This document shows, one piece after another, positions 49,929-61,458 of a stretch of 64,000 nucleotides of DNA (the first letter of the stretch is position 1; each line of letters starts with the position of its first letter). The DNA is taken from positions 5,828,001 through 5,892,000 of the forward strand of contig JAGGNK010003335.1 of NCBI GenBank assembly GCA_017590115.1, given 5' to 3'. Both the position numbers and the translations under genes were made by a program. The notes under the pieces were generated by a model that saw nothing but the letters and a program-made list of their open reading frames with translations, had not been told where the DNA came from and made no database searches. Origin of the DNA: Montifringilla adamsi. Lineage: Eukaryota; Chordata; Aves; Passeriformes; Passeridae.

Positions 49929-50819
49929 AGCCCCACGCAGCTCATGCCCTCAGCAATTTGTCCAGCCCAGGTCACCCACCTGAGTCTGAACCCACCTCAA
50001 AAGCTGAGAGGTCAGAGATCTGACAGGTAGAATTCTCCCCGAGCCCCACAAAATCTGTTCTTGATTTGCCTGCAGGAAAATAGCAAAGTGCTATTTTTCA
50101 GACTTTTCCTCCCCCCATTAGGATGCAAGCACACATGTGCTCATCTCTCTCCTTTCCTCTCCCCGAGCCTGGCACGTACCCAAGGGACCGTGAGGAGAGA
50201 CTCGTACAGCGTGCTGGAGGGGAGGAAATAAGTGCATCAAGGAAACAGTGTAATAAATCCACACCTGTCAGGGAGAGGGTGCCCACAGCAACAAACCACA
50301 CAGGAGCAGACTGTTTCCGTCAGTTTTACAAAACTTGCCCCAAAGTGATAGAAAATGAGATGGAGATGGGCAAATTACAAAGCAAATCTGGAATGCAAAT
50401 GTCCTGACGCTGTTCTTCACTCCAGTTCTCCTACAGATTTTCTCCACAGCCTCAGGAGAGCTTGAGGAAAGGGCTGTTGCTTTCTTTTCCTTTTATCAGC
50501 AGCTACACTGGGTCAAATAGAGAAGTCTCCATAATTCCCAGTCTTGCTGAAGGCACCAGAGACACAAAGGAAGCTGACAGGAGCCCAGACCAAAAGGCTT
50601 TTGGATCTAATTCATCATCACCAGGCTGAAAAGCAAAACTGAATGCACACACTGCAGCTGCAGAGGTGGCCTTCATAAGGCCCAGCTCTGCACCACAACT
50701 CAGGGTTCACAGCAATGCCAGTCCCTTGGTGGAAGCATCACGTCCTGCTCAGCTCCCAGGAATCCAACAGCGTGTGATGTGCTTGGCAACGCTGGGAAGC
50801 CACAGTAAAAATCTACTTT

Positions 50820-51010
50820 GTAATTTTCCCTGTTGAAGAGCTTAAGTCTCTTCGTTCTGTTTTAATGGAGTAATTTATCACCCGATTCCTTTTAAAAGTA
50901 ACTAATATAGATAGATTAGATAGTAAGACGTGATACATAAAGAATAATAGTCCATTATTAATAATAAGTTTCCAATATATTATAATTTTGTGTGATTGAT
51001 TAGAAAGTCC
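50820..51010. promoter_or_regulatory. candidate conserved noncoding element (unproven)
   Basis: This AT-rich but non-simple block has 'ggagtaatttatcacccgat', AGAT/GATA cores ('atagatagattagatag' at about 50908-50924) and TTATTAAT-type motifs. CpGs fall in 'ttcgttc', 'cccgatt', 'gacgtga' and 'tccgttg'. No transposon match. Not tested for conservation. Confidence 0.27.
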
Positions 51011-51365
51011 GTTGTTTTACTCTAACATCTTTTTAAAGACTTCTCAATATCAGTTCAAGATTAAAAAGTTAAAGGCAGCTTAATCATCAGTTCTAAATGT
51101 AACTTGGAAGAGTATTGGGTTCAGGAGCACTTGAAATTGTTACCTGGCTTCTTGACCATGAAAGAAGGAGCATTTTATTCCACACCCCATTTCAGTGTGA
51201 TTCTATCCCAAGTGCTTAGTCATTTAAAAAAAGTCTTTCCCTAAGAACAGACAAAATAATCAGTTTAGGAGTCAAATGGGTAGGACTGATCCAGTTGCTT
51301 GTGGAATTACAATTTCTTCATTATTCTTTAAAGAGCAGTATCTCTCCATTCTCTGTTAACTTCAG

Positions 51366-51426
51366 TAGAGGTTCACTGTTTGGATCTGGTTTACAGATAT
51401 TTTCAAAGCATACATTTGATCTCCAT
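51366..51426 (+). other. candidate 61-bp exon, unidentified
   Basis: A strong C/T-rich acceptor, 'attctctgttaacttcag', precedes it and 'tccat|gtaagtag' follows. One frame is open across it. It is short and has no recognised motif, so it may be a cryptic pair. Same strand as the 42-kb candidates, but no frame or transcript link can be shown. Confidence 0.15.
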
Positions 51427-51957
51427 GTAAGTAGCATTCCTCCCCCAGTACAGAAGTACCTGTGCATCAGTGAACTAGTCATGAAACATGGCAAGATAAA
51501 TTAATTTGCACCAAATATAGTCACCTTGTCCACAACACAGCTACAATCCTGAGCCACAGTTTTCCAGGGTCTTACAGAAAGTTATTTATTTGTCCTGCTG
51601 CAATAAGTCAGTTAACCTTTGTGACATATTGGCCCACGTATTCAGCACATGCTGCACATCTGTGTGAAGAACCCTGTGGCAATTTCTGCTTCCAGACAAA
51701 ATTTACAAGCAAATTCAGCCCTGTCATTGTTCTAATGACCTTGATTAAACCTAAAGGAAATTGACTCTCCAGCAAAACTAAACATGTGTTACAAAAAATA
51801 CTTTTTAACCTCTATTCTAATTCTGGCAATTTTAAACTTCAGCCTGAAAACCACCTCCAGTCCCTTTCATGAATGATAATTCAGTGGAATAACACTGAAA
51901 AAACAGCCCTGCACCTGGATATGATTATCTCTCTGAAAAGGACATTTTTAACCAACA

Positions 51958-52147
51958 ACTTTCAATAAAAATCACAGAGCAGTCAGGAGTTTAAGGACAG
52001 AAACCTTGGATAAAGGTTTTATATGATAAGCAGGAGCAGTGTGACTGCAAACACTTTCAATAAAAATCACAGAGCAGTCAGGAGTTTAAGGACAGAAACC
52101 TTGGATACAGGTTTTATATGATAGGCAGGAGCAGTGTGACTGCAGAC
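51958..52147. repeat. 95-bp tandem duplication, two copies
   Basis: Unit 1 spans 51958-52052 and unit 2 spans 52053-52147. They are head to tail with no spacer and differ at three positions, about 97% identity, with no indels. The unit is not a transposon I recognise. The high identity means a recent duplication or a polymorphic minisatellite-like locus. Confidence 0.95.
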
Positions 52148-52417
52148 ACTCCTTGTCTCATGGAAGTGGGACCCTGCTGAGGTGCACTGCACATCTCCTG
52201 TGCTGCCAAGAGGCCAGGAAGGGTCATGAACCACAACACCGATGGGAGAATCACTCTGTTCTCTCCCCTCCTCTGCAGGGACAAGGAACAGACCTTCCCA
52301 AGTGCCTTGTACCTGCACATGCACGCATAGACTACCCAGGGCAACGGCAGAAAATGAGTTCATGTTTCAAACAATGAAATTAATACACTGGCAATAGAAT
52401 ATGCAATTTCCTTGTTT

Positions 52418-52444
52418 ATTGCCTTTCAAGGCAATGCCATTGCC
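52418..52444. repeat. two overlapping short inverted repeats
   Basis: ATTGCCTT (52418-52425) pairs with AAGGCAAT (52428-52435) around a 2-nt spacer. GGCAATG (52430-52436) pairs with CATTGCC (52438-52444) around one base. The shared GGCAAT could therefore form either of two hairpins. Confidence 0.8.
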
Positions 52445-55400
52445 AGAGGTTGTCATTGTACCAACAAGCAGAAAATTAATTTGACATAGTTTCAAAGCAG
52501 CACACGATTAAGTCCCAGGGACCTCTCAGCTCTGCTGTTGTGTCCCAGAAAAGGAAGAGCCTTTCCTTTTCTGTCCTTTCCCACCCTCTCTCTTGCAGCA
52601 GTACTTTTCCCAGGACATTCAAGAAACAGGGACCGAGCAGACTTATGGCAAACAGAGGTTTTCAGGTGGAAAAGCCCAGAAGTGCACAAAAAAAAAAGAA
52701 AACTATTTTCATCATGATAATGTGCTAGATTTCTCTTCTGTCAAAGAGCAAACAAAAATGCGGCTTCCAGTCAGAATGTCTCTTTTGGTTCCTCTCATTT
52801 AAAACAAAAAATCTATATACAAATTAAGGTTACTCTCAAATCATACCTTTGGAGCTAGAGAAACCCTTTGTTTTAGAAATGTCAAAATGGGATATATATT
52901 ATTATGATCAAACTTTTATTCTAAATTAATTATACATTAAAAATTTCCATACTCCTCACTTGGGCTTTAAATCATAATTTCATCCAAGACTAACTTCTCT
53001 CTGGAACAGCAGAGCAGGGATCTATAGAACCTGTCTGCACACTTAGATCAGCAACACAGCATCTCTTTCAATATTAACACCCATTTCAATCAGCTCAAAA
53101 ATGTTCTCATTAGCAACAAAAAAATCCAAAATATCACTCAGCTGCTACATAAGCTCCGTGTTCTCCTGCAGTGCCCATCCTGGGCACCCACCAGCAGCTG
53201 CTAGAGGAAGGGCACAGCTGGACAAGAGAGCTGTGTCTGAAATCAATGGTCAGATAAAGAGTCCTCTCTTTTCTGATAAGTGCACAGAGATTATCATCAA
53301 CAAGGAGAAACAAAAGGGAGTGTTTGGACAACAAACGCCTGCTGAGCAGGAGGGGCTTAATTAATAACCAAGCACAAAATTACCTCGGCATATTTCAGCT
53401 CATTTCCATAGAAAATGCAGATTCTGCAGAAGATAAATAAATATAAAAAGTAAATTTCTCTCTGGCAGCCTGGTGGGGAGGGTTATCCAAACCAGCCTGC
53501 ATGGGCAGCTCTACTCAGCCCTGCTCGACTCACAATCCAACATAGAAAAAACCAGCCAGAGATGAAAGCTTCATTTGGAAGAAAATATTGTGCAACCTTT
53601 CTGGCCCAAATTGAGCAGATTATATCTGGGCTTTATTCTGCTGTCTATCACAGGCCTGGCAATTCAGAGCAATTTGGCCAAGCCATTAGTCATATGCTAA
53701 GCAGGGCTTCTCCTCCCATGCCTTCTCCCAGATTGTCTTGGTAGATACTGGCTCCCTGCTTACAACTTCTTTTCCTTTTTCTAAACCCCTGTAGTTTCTG
53801 TTTTAACATCATTCCCTCCACATGTGACACAATTCTTTTCCACATTTAATGTTATTTTCCTATCTCTAAAATGGAATAAACGAGTGTTTTATGAACTCTG
53901 TGTAATCATTGTTGACAACAAACATGAGGGATATTTCCAAAAACAACCAGCAATGGAAATCCTTATCCTTAGGGATGATGATATCCTGACCTGAGTCTGT
54001 TCTCTGTACACAAAGCATTGGCAGCCACCACGAGCAGCCCTGATGCCCATCCTTTACTTGCTGCAGTTATGAACATTTTGTCCTGGGTCTACAGTCATTC
54101 AGAAGTCAGGCTTCTCTCCCTTCCTATTTGGATCCTATTCAGGAACAAAAACCTAAAATTGTCCATGTTCAGACCAAAAAACTCTGTCTTGAACCAAACT
54201 TGAAATACAGGGCAAAATTTTTCCTGCTGGTGATCACGTTCAATATACAATTGTATCAAACTATTTCTCTTCATTATAAAAACAATAAAATCCCAAACAA
54301 TGACAAAGGCAAGAGCAGGGGGTTACAGTTTCTTATTAGAAGTTGAGCTTGGCCATAATGTTATTCATATGAAATCTGATATGAAACCACTTGGGTGTCA
54401 TGATGTTCTTTATATTACAGTAAATTCAATGCATTAAGGATGCAGAAAAATCTCATTTGGGACTGCAAAGCAGCCAAGAGTCTTTGCAGATTCCCCAGGA
54501 GCCAGGAGAACAGCAAATCACAGCACCTCTCCCAAGTGATGCAGAAGTAAAATAATCCTGTGTACCAGCACCAGCATCTGTTTGCAGCAGCAAAGAGTGC
54601 TTTACAAACTTTAATAAATGTAAACCTTAGAAATCTCTCCTTATACAGATGGTTTATGGTCACCATTCCTCACAGAGGAGAAGCAAGGTGCCAAACACTG
54701 CACATTCTGCTCCAGCCAGGGTGTGTGGGTGCAGATCAGTGCACAGCTCCTGCCCCAGCTGCACTAGCACCAGGTACCTCACATCCCTGCAGCACCAGCA
54801 AGGTCCCTGCCACAGCCAGCACAGAGTCAGAGCATCTCTTGGCAGAGCAGTGCAAGACCTCAGCAATGACCCAGCCCAGGACCCTCTCCCCTCACCCCAG
54901 CACAGCAAGTGCCAGGACACACAGCCTCTGTTACCAAAGACCTCCACGTGCAGCTTATCAATATTTCATTATCAGTACACAGCTGACCTCTAAATAACTG
55001 TCTGCAGTGTCCAGCAGCCCAGACTGCCTCCCTTCCACCAGCCAGGAATATCTGTCCTTGTCCCCTCACCATGCCACAGAGGCAGCAGGGTAAGGACCCC
55101 ATTGCCCCATTATTTGTGCTGCAGAGATTCTCACCAGCATTAAACTCAATATGGTATTTTTCCATCTTACCAAGAATTACAGAGTCCAGGCAAGAGGTTT
55201 ATGGGCAGAACAACAAACCCAGAGCTGGAGGAGTGAAACGTCTGCCACAAGAATCTTTAAATCATCTGGCTTTCCTGAGGCTTTACATGCCAGTCAAATG
55301 CCAGCCCTCTCCCTTCCTTATCCCATCCACGAGGGGAGCTGTGTCTGCTCCCCTCCCAGCCTCTGCTGTTCCAGTGACCACTGGTATTCAGCCTTTTGTT

Positions 55401-56689
55401 CGTGGTGGGGAGGGTCTCCCCTCCAGGGAGAAGGAATGCCACCAGAACAGTGCATGGCTGACACTGAGATGGCTTCAGCTACAAAAAGCATTTCCTTAGT
55501 ACGCTGGATTTCTTTGCAAATAGACAATATCTCCAGGCAGAAGGAGACTCTGGGAAGGGCCCCAGCACACCCCAGTGTGACAGTCACTCAGCATCCTCCT
55601 CCTGTGCAGGCACCAGCCTGTTGAGCCAGGTAGCTGTTAGACCTGCTGCCAGCTTGGCACAAAGCACCTCTACGGAGATGTCATAAAATCCCTGGATGCT
55701 GTTGTACTTTTGGTTTAGAAAACCAGGACAAGATTTCTGACTTTCCTGCATTCAGCTGACCCAGACCCATCACACCAGTTATGCCCCACCAGGTACAGAC
55801 ACTGCATCTGCAGATTTGTGTGATAACACACAAACCATCACTGGAGATGCCACGGGACACACACCACAGTTGGCACAGTGTGGAGGAGAGAGAAAAATAC
55901 TATCAGTACAGAAGACCCTTGCTCAAAAGAACATTCTGTTTATTTCCTAATCTTACCATCCTTGGAGCATCCTGAAGGAATGGATAAGCCACTCACCAAG
56001 GACTCCAGTGAAACCTGGTGCTCTGAGGCAGCTGATGCCACCACCAAAAGCTGCCCATTAAAATGCTTTCTCTGGGTTTGCCAGATATTCACAGGAAAAG
56101 AGAGCTGTCAGAAACATCCCAGCTGAGCATGGGAGCATTGTTATCTGCAAGGAGACAGAGAGGAGGGAAAAAGTTTCTTTGAAGCTTATTTATGCCAATG
56201 GTAATGTTACCAGAAAGGATAAATTTTCAAGCCAGTAAAAGCAGCTCTTGCCCTCTAATTTCACCCTCACACACACCAAGTGTTTCTATGGACTATAAAA
56301 TCCTAAGATTTGAGGGAAGATCTTAAACTCTACACACCCAACCTATGCAACAAGCAGCCCCTGCCTCAAATTCTACCAGGTCCATGTTTATGACATTAAC
56401 AGCCCAGTCCTCACATTGCTAGTTTGGGACAGACATACAGCAAACACAGGACAGATTCCTATCATTGCATGTTCTCTTCAAAGTTTTTGTTTTCGTCATC
56501 ATAGGCTGAAAACCAGATTGAGAAGTTCAAACTTTAATGGAGTTCTTCTCCTGGAGAACATCCATTCCTGTAAAACTGAAATAACTAATAAACTGAAAAT
56601 ATATGCAATACCTCCCTCCTGGACAAACAGAAAAAGTCAAACATAAATGTGAACAACACTCACTGTGTTCTGAAACACAAACCCCAGGT

Positions 56690-56990
56690 TTTTTACCCAT
56701 TATTTCAATTAATTAAATTTCAAATTTTGTAATATGTTGAAATATTAACTCAGTTCCACTTACATGTGTTTAAGGTACTATAATATGTTTTCAAGTAATT
56801 GAAATAAAATATTTCATCATATTAAAATTTCAGAAATATAGAAAGGTAATAACATGATCTTATTGAAATAATAAACAAGTTGTGAATAATTCACATACTT
56901 TTCTTTAGTATTTGTCTTTCATCACATAATTGCATCTTTTCATTTCAGTTCTAGTTGTCTAGAAATGAAAAAATTTCCCACCAAAAAAAA
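56690..56990. other. very AT-rich tract
   Basis: This is a 300-bp stretch of mostly A and T with ATTTCAA/TTGAAAT and AATTAATTAAAT motifs and no CpG visible. It could act as a matrix-attachment-type region or be merely AT-rich. No gene. Confidence 0.5.
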
Positions 56991-57375
56991 ATTTCAGGTT
57001 CTGACTGGTTCCAGTCCTTGACAGAAAATTCATCTTGGGCTAATTTATAAAACAGAAAAAAATAATAGAAAGTGGATCCAAGTGAACAATTATCTGCATC
57101 TTTGAGGCTTCTTGAGTGCTCATTGCATTTTCAAAATATTAATTTGTTCAGCAATTATAGCAGGAGGATGTTGTCAGTCCCCCACGGCAGGAAGGGACGC
57201 AAAAAGTATCCCTTTTTCCCAAATACTTGTCCCTGAAATATCTGCTGTAAGTTACCCAGTGTTTCCACAGTGAGCAATGCCCTTAACAGGTGCAGAAAAG
57301 CTGGGAGGGTGTAGAAGTCAGAGCTGAGGGACAAAACAGAACCATTCAGAAATTAATTGGACTGTGGCACGGACA

Positions 57376-57692
57376 TCTTTCCAGTGCCTAAAGGGGCTAC
57401 AAGAGAGCTGGGGAGGGACTCTTGACAAGGGCAGAGTGACAGAACAAGAAGGAATGGCTTCACAATGACAGAGGTCAGAGTTGGACCAGGTATAAGGAAG
57501 AAATTCTTCCCTGTGAGTGTGGTGAGGCCCTGGCACAGGTTGCCCAGAGAGGCTGTGGCTGCTCCATCCCTGGAAGTGTCCAAGGCCAGGTTGGATGGGG
57601 CTTGGAGCAATGGGGTCTAGTAAAAGGTCACCCCCCACGGCAGGGGGTTGGATCTGGTTGAGTTTTAAGGTCTCTCTGAACTCAAATTATCA
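57376..57692 (+). mobile_element. CR1 LINE 3'-end fragment, longest plus-strand copy
   Basis: It starts 'tctttccagtgcctaaaggg' and runs through 'gctggggagggactcttgac', 'aagaaattcttccctgtgag', 'gtggtgaggccctggcacag', 'ggctgtggctgctccatccc', 'caaggccaggttggatgggg' and 'cacggcagggggttggatct' to a decayed tail near 'aaattatcatcaaag'. About 317 bp, 5' truncated. It is close to consensus in its middle. The tail has lost the clean ATTCTATGA units. Confidence 0.96.
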
Positions 57693-57831
57693 TCAAAGTG
57701 AGCCCCAGCACTGTCCTGCACCCACTGGAATGAACTCAGCACGAACATCCCAGGTCAGAAAGGGATTGCCCCCCCTCCATCAACCCCAGCCCCGCAAACA
57801 GACAGGACCAGGCTCCCTGCCCAAGCCCTCA
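57693..57831. other. spacer between CR1 fragments
   Basis: This C-rich sequence has no CR1 match that I can see. It may be unique DNA between two insertions. Confidence 0.4.
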
Positions 57832-57876
57832 GGGACAAGAAGGAATGGCTTCCCAATGACAGATCAGAGTTGGACT
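57832..57876 (+). mobile_element. CR1 internal relic
   Basis: 'gggacaagaaggaatggctt' followed by 'cccaatgacagatcagagtt' repeats the CR1 block present at about 57448-57485. It is in the same orientation and is cut off after 45 bp. With the tail at 58009-58068 it may be one second element with an internal replacement. Confidence 0.7.
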
Positions 57877-58008
57877 TTCTTGAATGCTCACCAGCTGCCC
57901 AGTGCTCCAGCACCTCAAGTCCTGGTGTACAACACTTGGACATCAATTGTCATTCTTGTCCAAAACTGGACAAGATAAATTGGACAATTTTGTCTCCAGT
58001 GCAGACCA

Positions 58009-58068
58009 GAAGTTGGATTTGATGATCCTTTGCGGATCCTTTCAACTTAGGATATTCTACTATTCTAC
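58009..58068 (+). mobile_element. CR1 3' tail relic
   Basis: 'agttggatttgatgatcctt' is followed by 'cggatcctttcaacttagga' and two imperfect tail units, 'tattctactattctac'. This is a CR1 3' end of a subfamily different from the 57.4-kb copy. The preceding 130 bp are not recognisably CR1. Confidence 0.75.
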
Positions 58069-59554
58069 AAACATTAGTTTGTCTCAATATATTAATGCAT
58101 GTATTCTATGAATCAGCTTGAATAAATACTATGTTTGCACTTACATATTTTTCTTTGGCATAAAATCCTCCTTTTTCAGTCATTCAGCCTTGTCTCCCTT
58201 GCTAAAATATTACATAGCTGAAATGCCTTTTGCTCAAGCTTTTGCATGAGTCATTTTAGTAACCTTCTTCCATCAGGTGGTTTTGTTTAGCTGGTGTTAA
58301 AAACCCACACTCTGCAGCAGGGGAGCAATTTCTGCAGCACAAATCAAAGCAGGAGTCTCTGAAATGTACCTTTCTTAGAAAAAAAATTAGACTTAGTGAT
58401 AAAACATAATTCAGACAATTTTTGCTACTTTCATTAACAGGACAAATCCCAGTCAGCAGTACAAGGTAGCAAAGGGGAACTCATGGGAGCTGTGGCAGAG
58501 AATGGAGCTGATGTAAAAAGCTGTTCCAACACAGAGAGGATGTAAATGAGAGTTCAATATTTCTTCTTCACTCTTCATCCTTCTTCTAAAGCATACCGGT
58601 TATCTCACAGCTGTAGGGTTCCCTGCCCCAGGCACCGCTTCCATCAGGATTTGACGAGCAATAGTCCACCTTGCAAAGCCTGGCCATGGAAAGCAGCACT
58701 GCACAGTTACTTGCCTTTCTCCCAGATTTATTGCGAAAGTCCAGACAAAATGCAAAGAGGCTATAAAGCTTTATACAAATCACCTGAGCGATTTTGCATT
58801 TTGCTGTCTAGGAATTAAGAAGTTATCATTAGAAATTATTTTGTCTGGCCCTGTTGCCCACAGCAAATGAGTCAATCCTCTCCAGGAACAAGTCAATAAA
58901 GGTCCAACTCCACCAGGATGGGGATACATGAGATTTCATCAGACAGCTGCCACCCCTTCATTTCCTGAGGAATTTTAGATTTGTCATTACTACTTTTTTC
59001 TTGCCTCCATCGCCAGAGGAGGCTCATCCTGAAACAAGGCACATCTCCAGGAGCACACGTGACAAGTTAGCTCAGCAGCAAAACCAACAAGCTGTAAAGC
59101 CAGTGCAGTAATGACCTCATGCATTACAATGCTCGCTGTGTAATAATGCCACATATAAATAACAGACTGCAAAGATCATTAAAGCCAATCAAAAGTATAG
59201 ATTAGCCCATAAAATCTGCTTAATGTCTCCTGTATTCTGATACACTGCGAAACTCCAGTCAGCAGTGGATGCAGGTGCTCGGCAGCAGCATTGGGCTTTC
59301 ATCATCCTCACCTTGGAGGTTTCCTTCCACTCTTGTGTTAGCACTGCAATTTTATATACCCTAAATCCTCCACAAGGAGAGGTGTAGCTGCTGATTGTGG
59401 CCATATTTCTGCTGTAATCTCCAAAAAACCTCAGATCCAGCACAGCTGCTCTGGCAGCCCCAGTCTCAGCACCCCAGCCCTGTTTTGTGGCTCCACCAGC
59501 CCAGCCTGGTAACAACACCATAGGGATCTCCTGTGGTGCAACAGGTATGGACAC
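58069..59554. other. unique noncoding DNA
   Basis: No gene is recognised. The minus-strand frame of 133 codons at 59189-59590 starts inside the neighbouring CR1 and has no motif, so it is not called. Confidence 0.45.
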
Positions 59555-59790
59555 AATCACAGAGTCACCAGGAGTGGAAGAGACCTCCAAGAGGATCTAG
59601 TCCAACCAGAAACCCAACCCTACCATAATCACACCTAAACCATACCCCAAGTGCCACAGCCAGACTCCTGTTGACCATTTTCAGAGATTGTGACTCCACC
59701 ACCTGGGCAACTTATTTGAATGCCTAATCCCACTTCCAGAAGAAAAAAAAAAAATCTAATACTCAATCTGAACCTCCCCTGACACACACC
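59555..59790 (-). mobile_element. CR1 LINE fragment, minus orientation
   Basis: On the plus strand it opens 'aatcacagagtcaccaggag' and continues 'tggaagagacctccaagagg', 'atctagtccaacc', 'gattgtgactccaccacctg', 'aatgcctaatccc' and 'tgaacctcccctgacacaca'. It is the reverse complement of a CR1 3' region of the 'accaggttggaagagacctc' type. An A12 run (59743-59754) interrupts it. No coding potential. Confidence 0.9.
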
Positions 59791-60449
59791 TCTCTCCACA
59801 GTTTCCAAGTCAGTTGCATAGAGAAGAAAAGTTTTCATGATAATTTACCCCTTTAGCAAAAATCTCTATCATCTTGGGGGAAAGCAGCTGCTTCTCATGT
59901 TCTCCATAACAGACTGCCAAGGGATGCCAAGTTCCTAAATGTCTATTCCTGCCTGAGCAACCGAGATCACATATGTTCATTTTCTGCTTCTCAAAGACAC
60001 ACTTGACAATTCTGTATCATGCCTGATGTTTCTATTTACAATATTTCCCAATTAGATTCTATTTAAGTTTACTTACCAAAATATATGGATGTGTTTACCC
60101 TGCCAACATGGTGTTATGCATGCAAGAAAGAGAGATGGGCAAACAGGTGAAGAATAACTCGCCTCCATCAGCATTTGGCAAATCCTCCCCTACATCCACA
60201 AAAGCGGCTAATATTAACAGCTTTCTTCTTGGAGACAGACACCAAACCCTGACCTGAAAGGCCACGTTTGTGGTCTCACTTCCCATTTCACAGCAGAGCA
60301 ATCTTTAGAGCCCAGCAAACTCTATTCTGTGCTCATATATTCTCTAGATGAGGAGCAGGGTCAACTTGCCTACCACCTTTTAAAACAGCTGCACTAGCAA
60401 GAAAGCTAAAATGAGAATCTTCCAGGAAAGACTTCATGTTTTACCTTGC

Positions 60450-60770
60450 AGATCAGACAATTTAAGCCATGTTGTATATGTTAATAAAAGCAATTTCTTA
60501 AGTTACCATTTAGTATAAGAAGTGTCTGCTACAGGAAATAAATTCAGCAATTAATATTGGCCATAATCTTACAGCAACATTTTTTAAGTAATTTCTTATA
60601 TTTTAAGAACCACAACTTGTGCTGAAAGCACATTTGCATTTTATTACCCCTAAATGTTTAACTACCATAACTAATGCTTGATTAATAAATGGCTAGCTAC
60701 TGCTGCTACTTGAAACCTCACAATTTAGATATGGCAAATTATTTGCCATTGCATACTGGCCGTTCTCAAG
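60450..60770. promoter_or_regulatory. candidate conserved noncoding element with inverted repeat
   Basis: This AT-rich, non-simple block has TTAAT/ATTAAT cores, 'gcttgattaataaatgg' and a perfect inverted repeat at 60731-60749 (ATGGCAAAT, T, ATTTGCCAT). No transposon match. Enhancer-like by texture only. Confidence 0.3.
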
Positions 60771-61088
60771 CAGCAACATAGGGAGAAAAGGATCAAAAAA
60801 GGAAAACAGATTTAACTCATGGTGTCTTAAACATCAGTCTATTGCTCCAGCCAAGCTCATTAAATGCTGGATAAAGGTAGAATGTTTATAGGCCTTATTT
60901 AAAAGTGAAATTGTGGGAGAAAAAGTCTTACTAAGTTTATGTGACCAGACTTCCACAGCTCAGATCTCAGCTGGACACGTCCCTTTCAGAGGCTTCCTCA
61001 AGGCAAGAGAGAATTCATAATGCTTTTGGTGATCCTGGAGGAACCCAGCCTGCATTCAGCACCTAGAATCAACCTCCAAGTGAATGGC

Positions 61089-61224
61089 AGGTATTTTGGG
61101 TGGGAGTTTTTTTGTTGTTGGATTTTGGATTTATTTTGTTTGGGACTTTTTGGGAGGATTTAGAGGTTTTTGTGTGTTTGGGTTTTGTTTCTTGTTGTGG
61201 ATCTGTGGGATTTTTTTTAAAGTC
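61089..61224 (+). other. C-depleted G/T-rich tract
   Basis: Only three C occur in 136 bases, against many G and T, with GGG, GGA and long T runs. It is a one-strand asymmetric low-complexity region. It yields a short hydrophobic frame that is not a gene. Confidence 0.8.
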
Positions 61225-61419
61225 TCAGACACTATTTTCCCTCCTTATTTTTTTATTTATTAAACATGTCATTAACTCACTGAGTTGGTAGCTATAGAAG
61301 CATGAAGACTTTGAGACTAATTTGAATTAAAATGAAACATTGTGGATAATACTTGTTTGTTTCCAGGCTTTCAAAATGGAGTCTTAAAGGAAAAAAAAAA
61401 AATCCCAAAAGAAAATATG

Positions 61420-61458
61420 AATTGGACTTCAAAGCTGTTAAATTGGACTTCAAAGCTG
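61420..61458. repeat. 21-bp tandem duplication
   Basis: AATTGGACTTCAAAGCTG occurs at 61420-61437 and again at 61441-61458 with no mismatch, a period of 21 bp. It lies between an A12 run (61391-61402) and an A11 run (61459-61469), a setting prone to slippage. Confidence 0.9.

Larger units (their letters stand above)
48655..51957. other. noncoding DNA with small direct repeat, CpG patch and candidate element
   Basis: No gene is recognised. A 17-bp unit is repeated at 49890-49906 and 49912-49928. Five CpGs cluster at 50164-50211. A possible conserved block lies at 50820-51010. A 61-bp splice-bounded segment lies at 51366-51426. Confidence 0.45.
52148..57375. other. noncoding DNA, GC-richer at 54.7-55.6 kb
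   Basis: No gene or CR1 is recognised. Overlapping inverted repeats lie at 52418-52444. The 54680-55640 part is C/A/G-rich (many CAGC and CCAG units) and yields overlapping open frames of 95-157 codons on both strands, none with a motif. 56690-56990 is extremely AT-rich. Confidence 0.45.

Noticed and set aside
55151..55624. 157-codon plus-strand frame and overlapping 142- and 145-codon neighbours
   Set aside because: All lie in a GC-richer patch where stops are rare in several frames; no family motif.
57318..57638. 106- and 85-codon minus-strand frames
   Set aside because: They are antisense readings of the CR1 fragment.
59189..59590. 133-codon minus-strand frame
   Set aside because: Starts within a CR1 fragment and has no recognisable domain.
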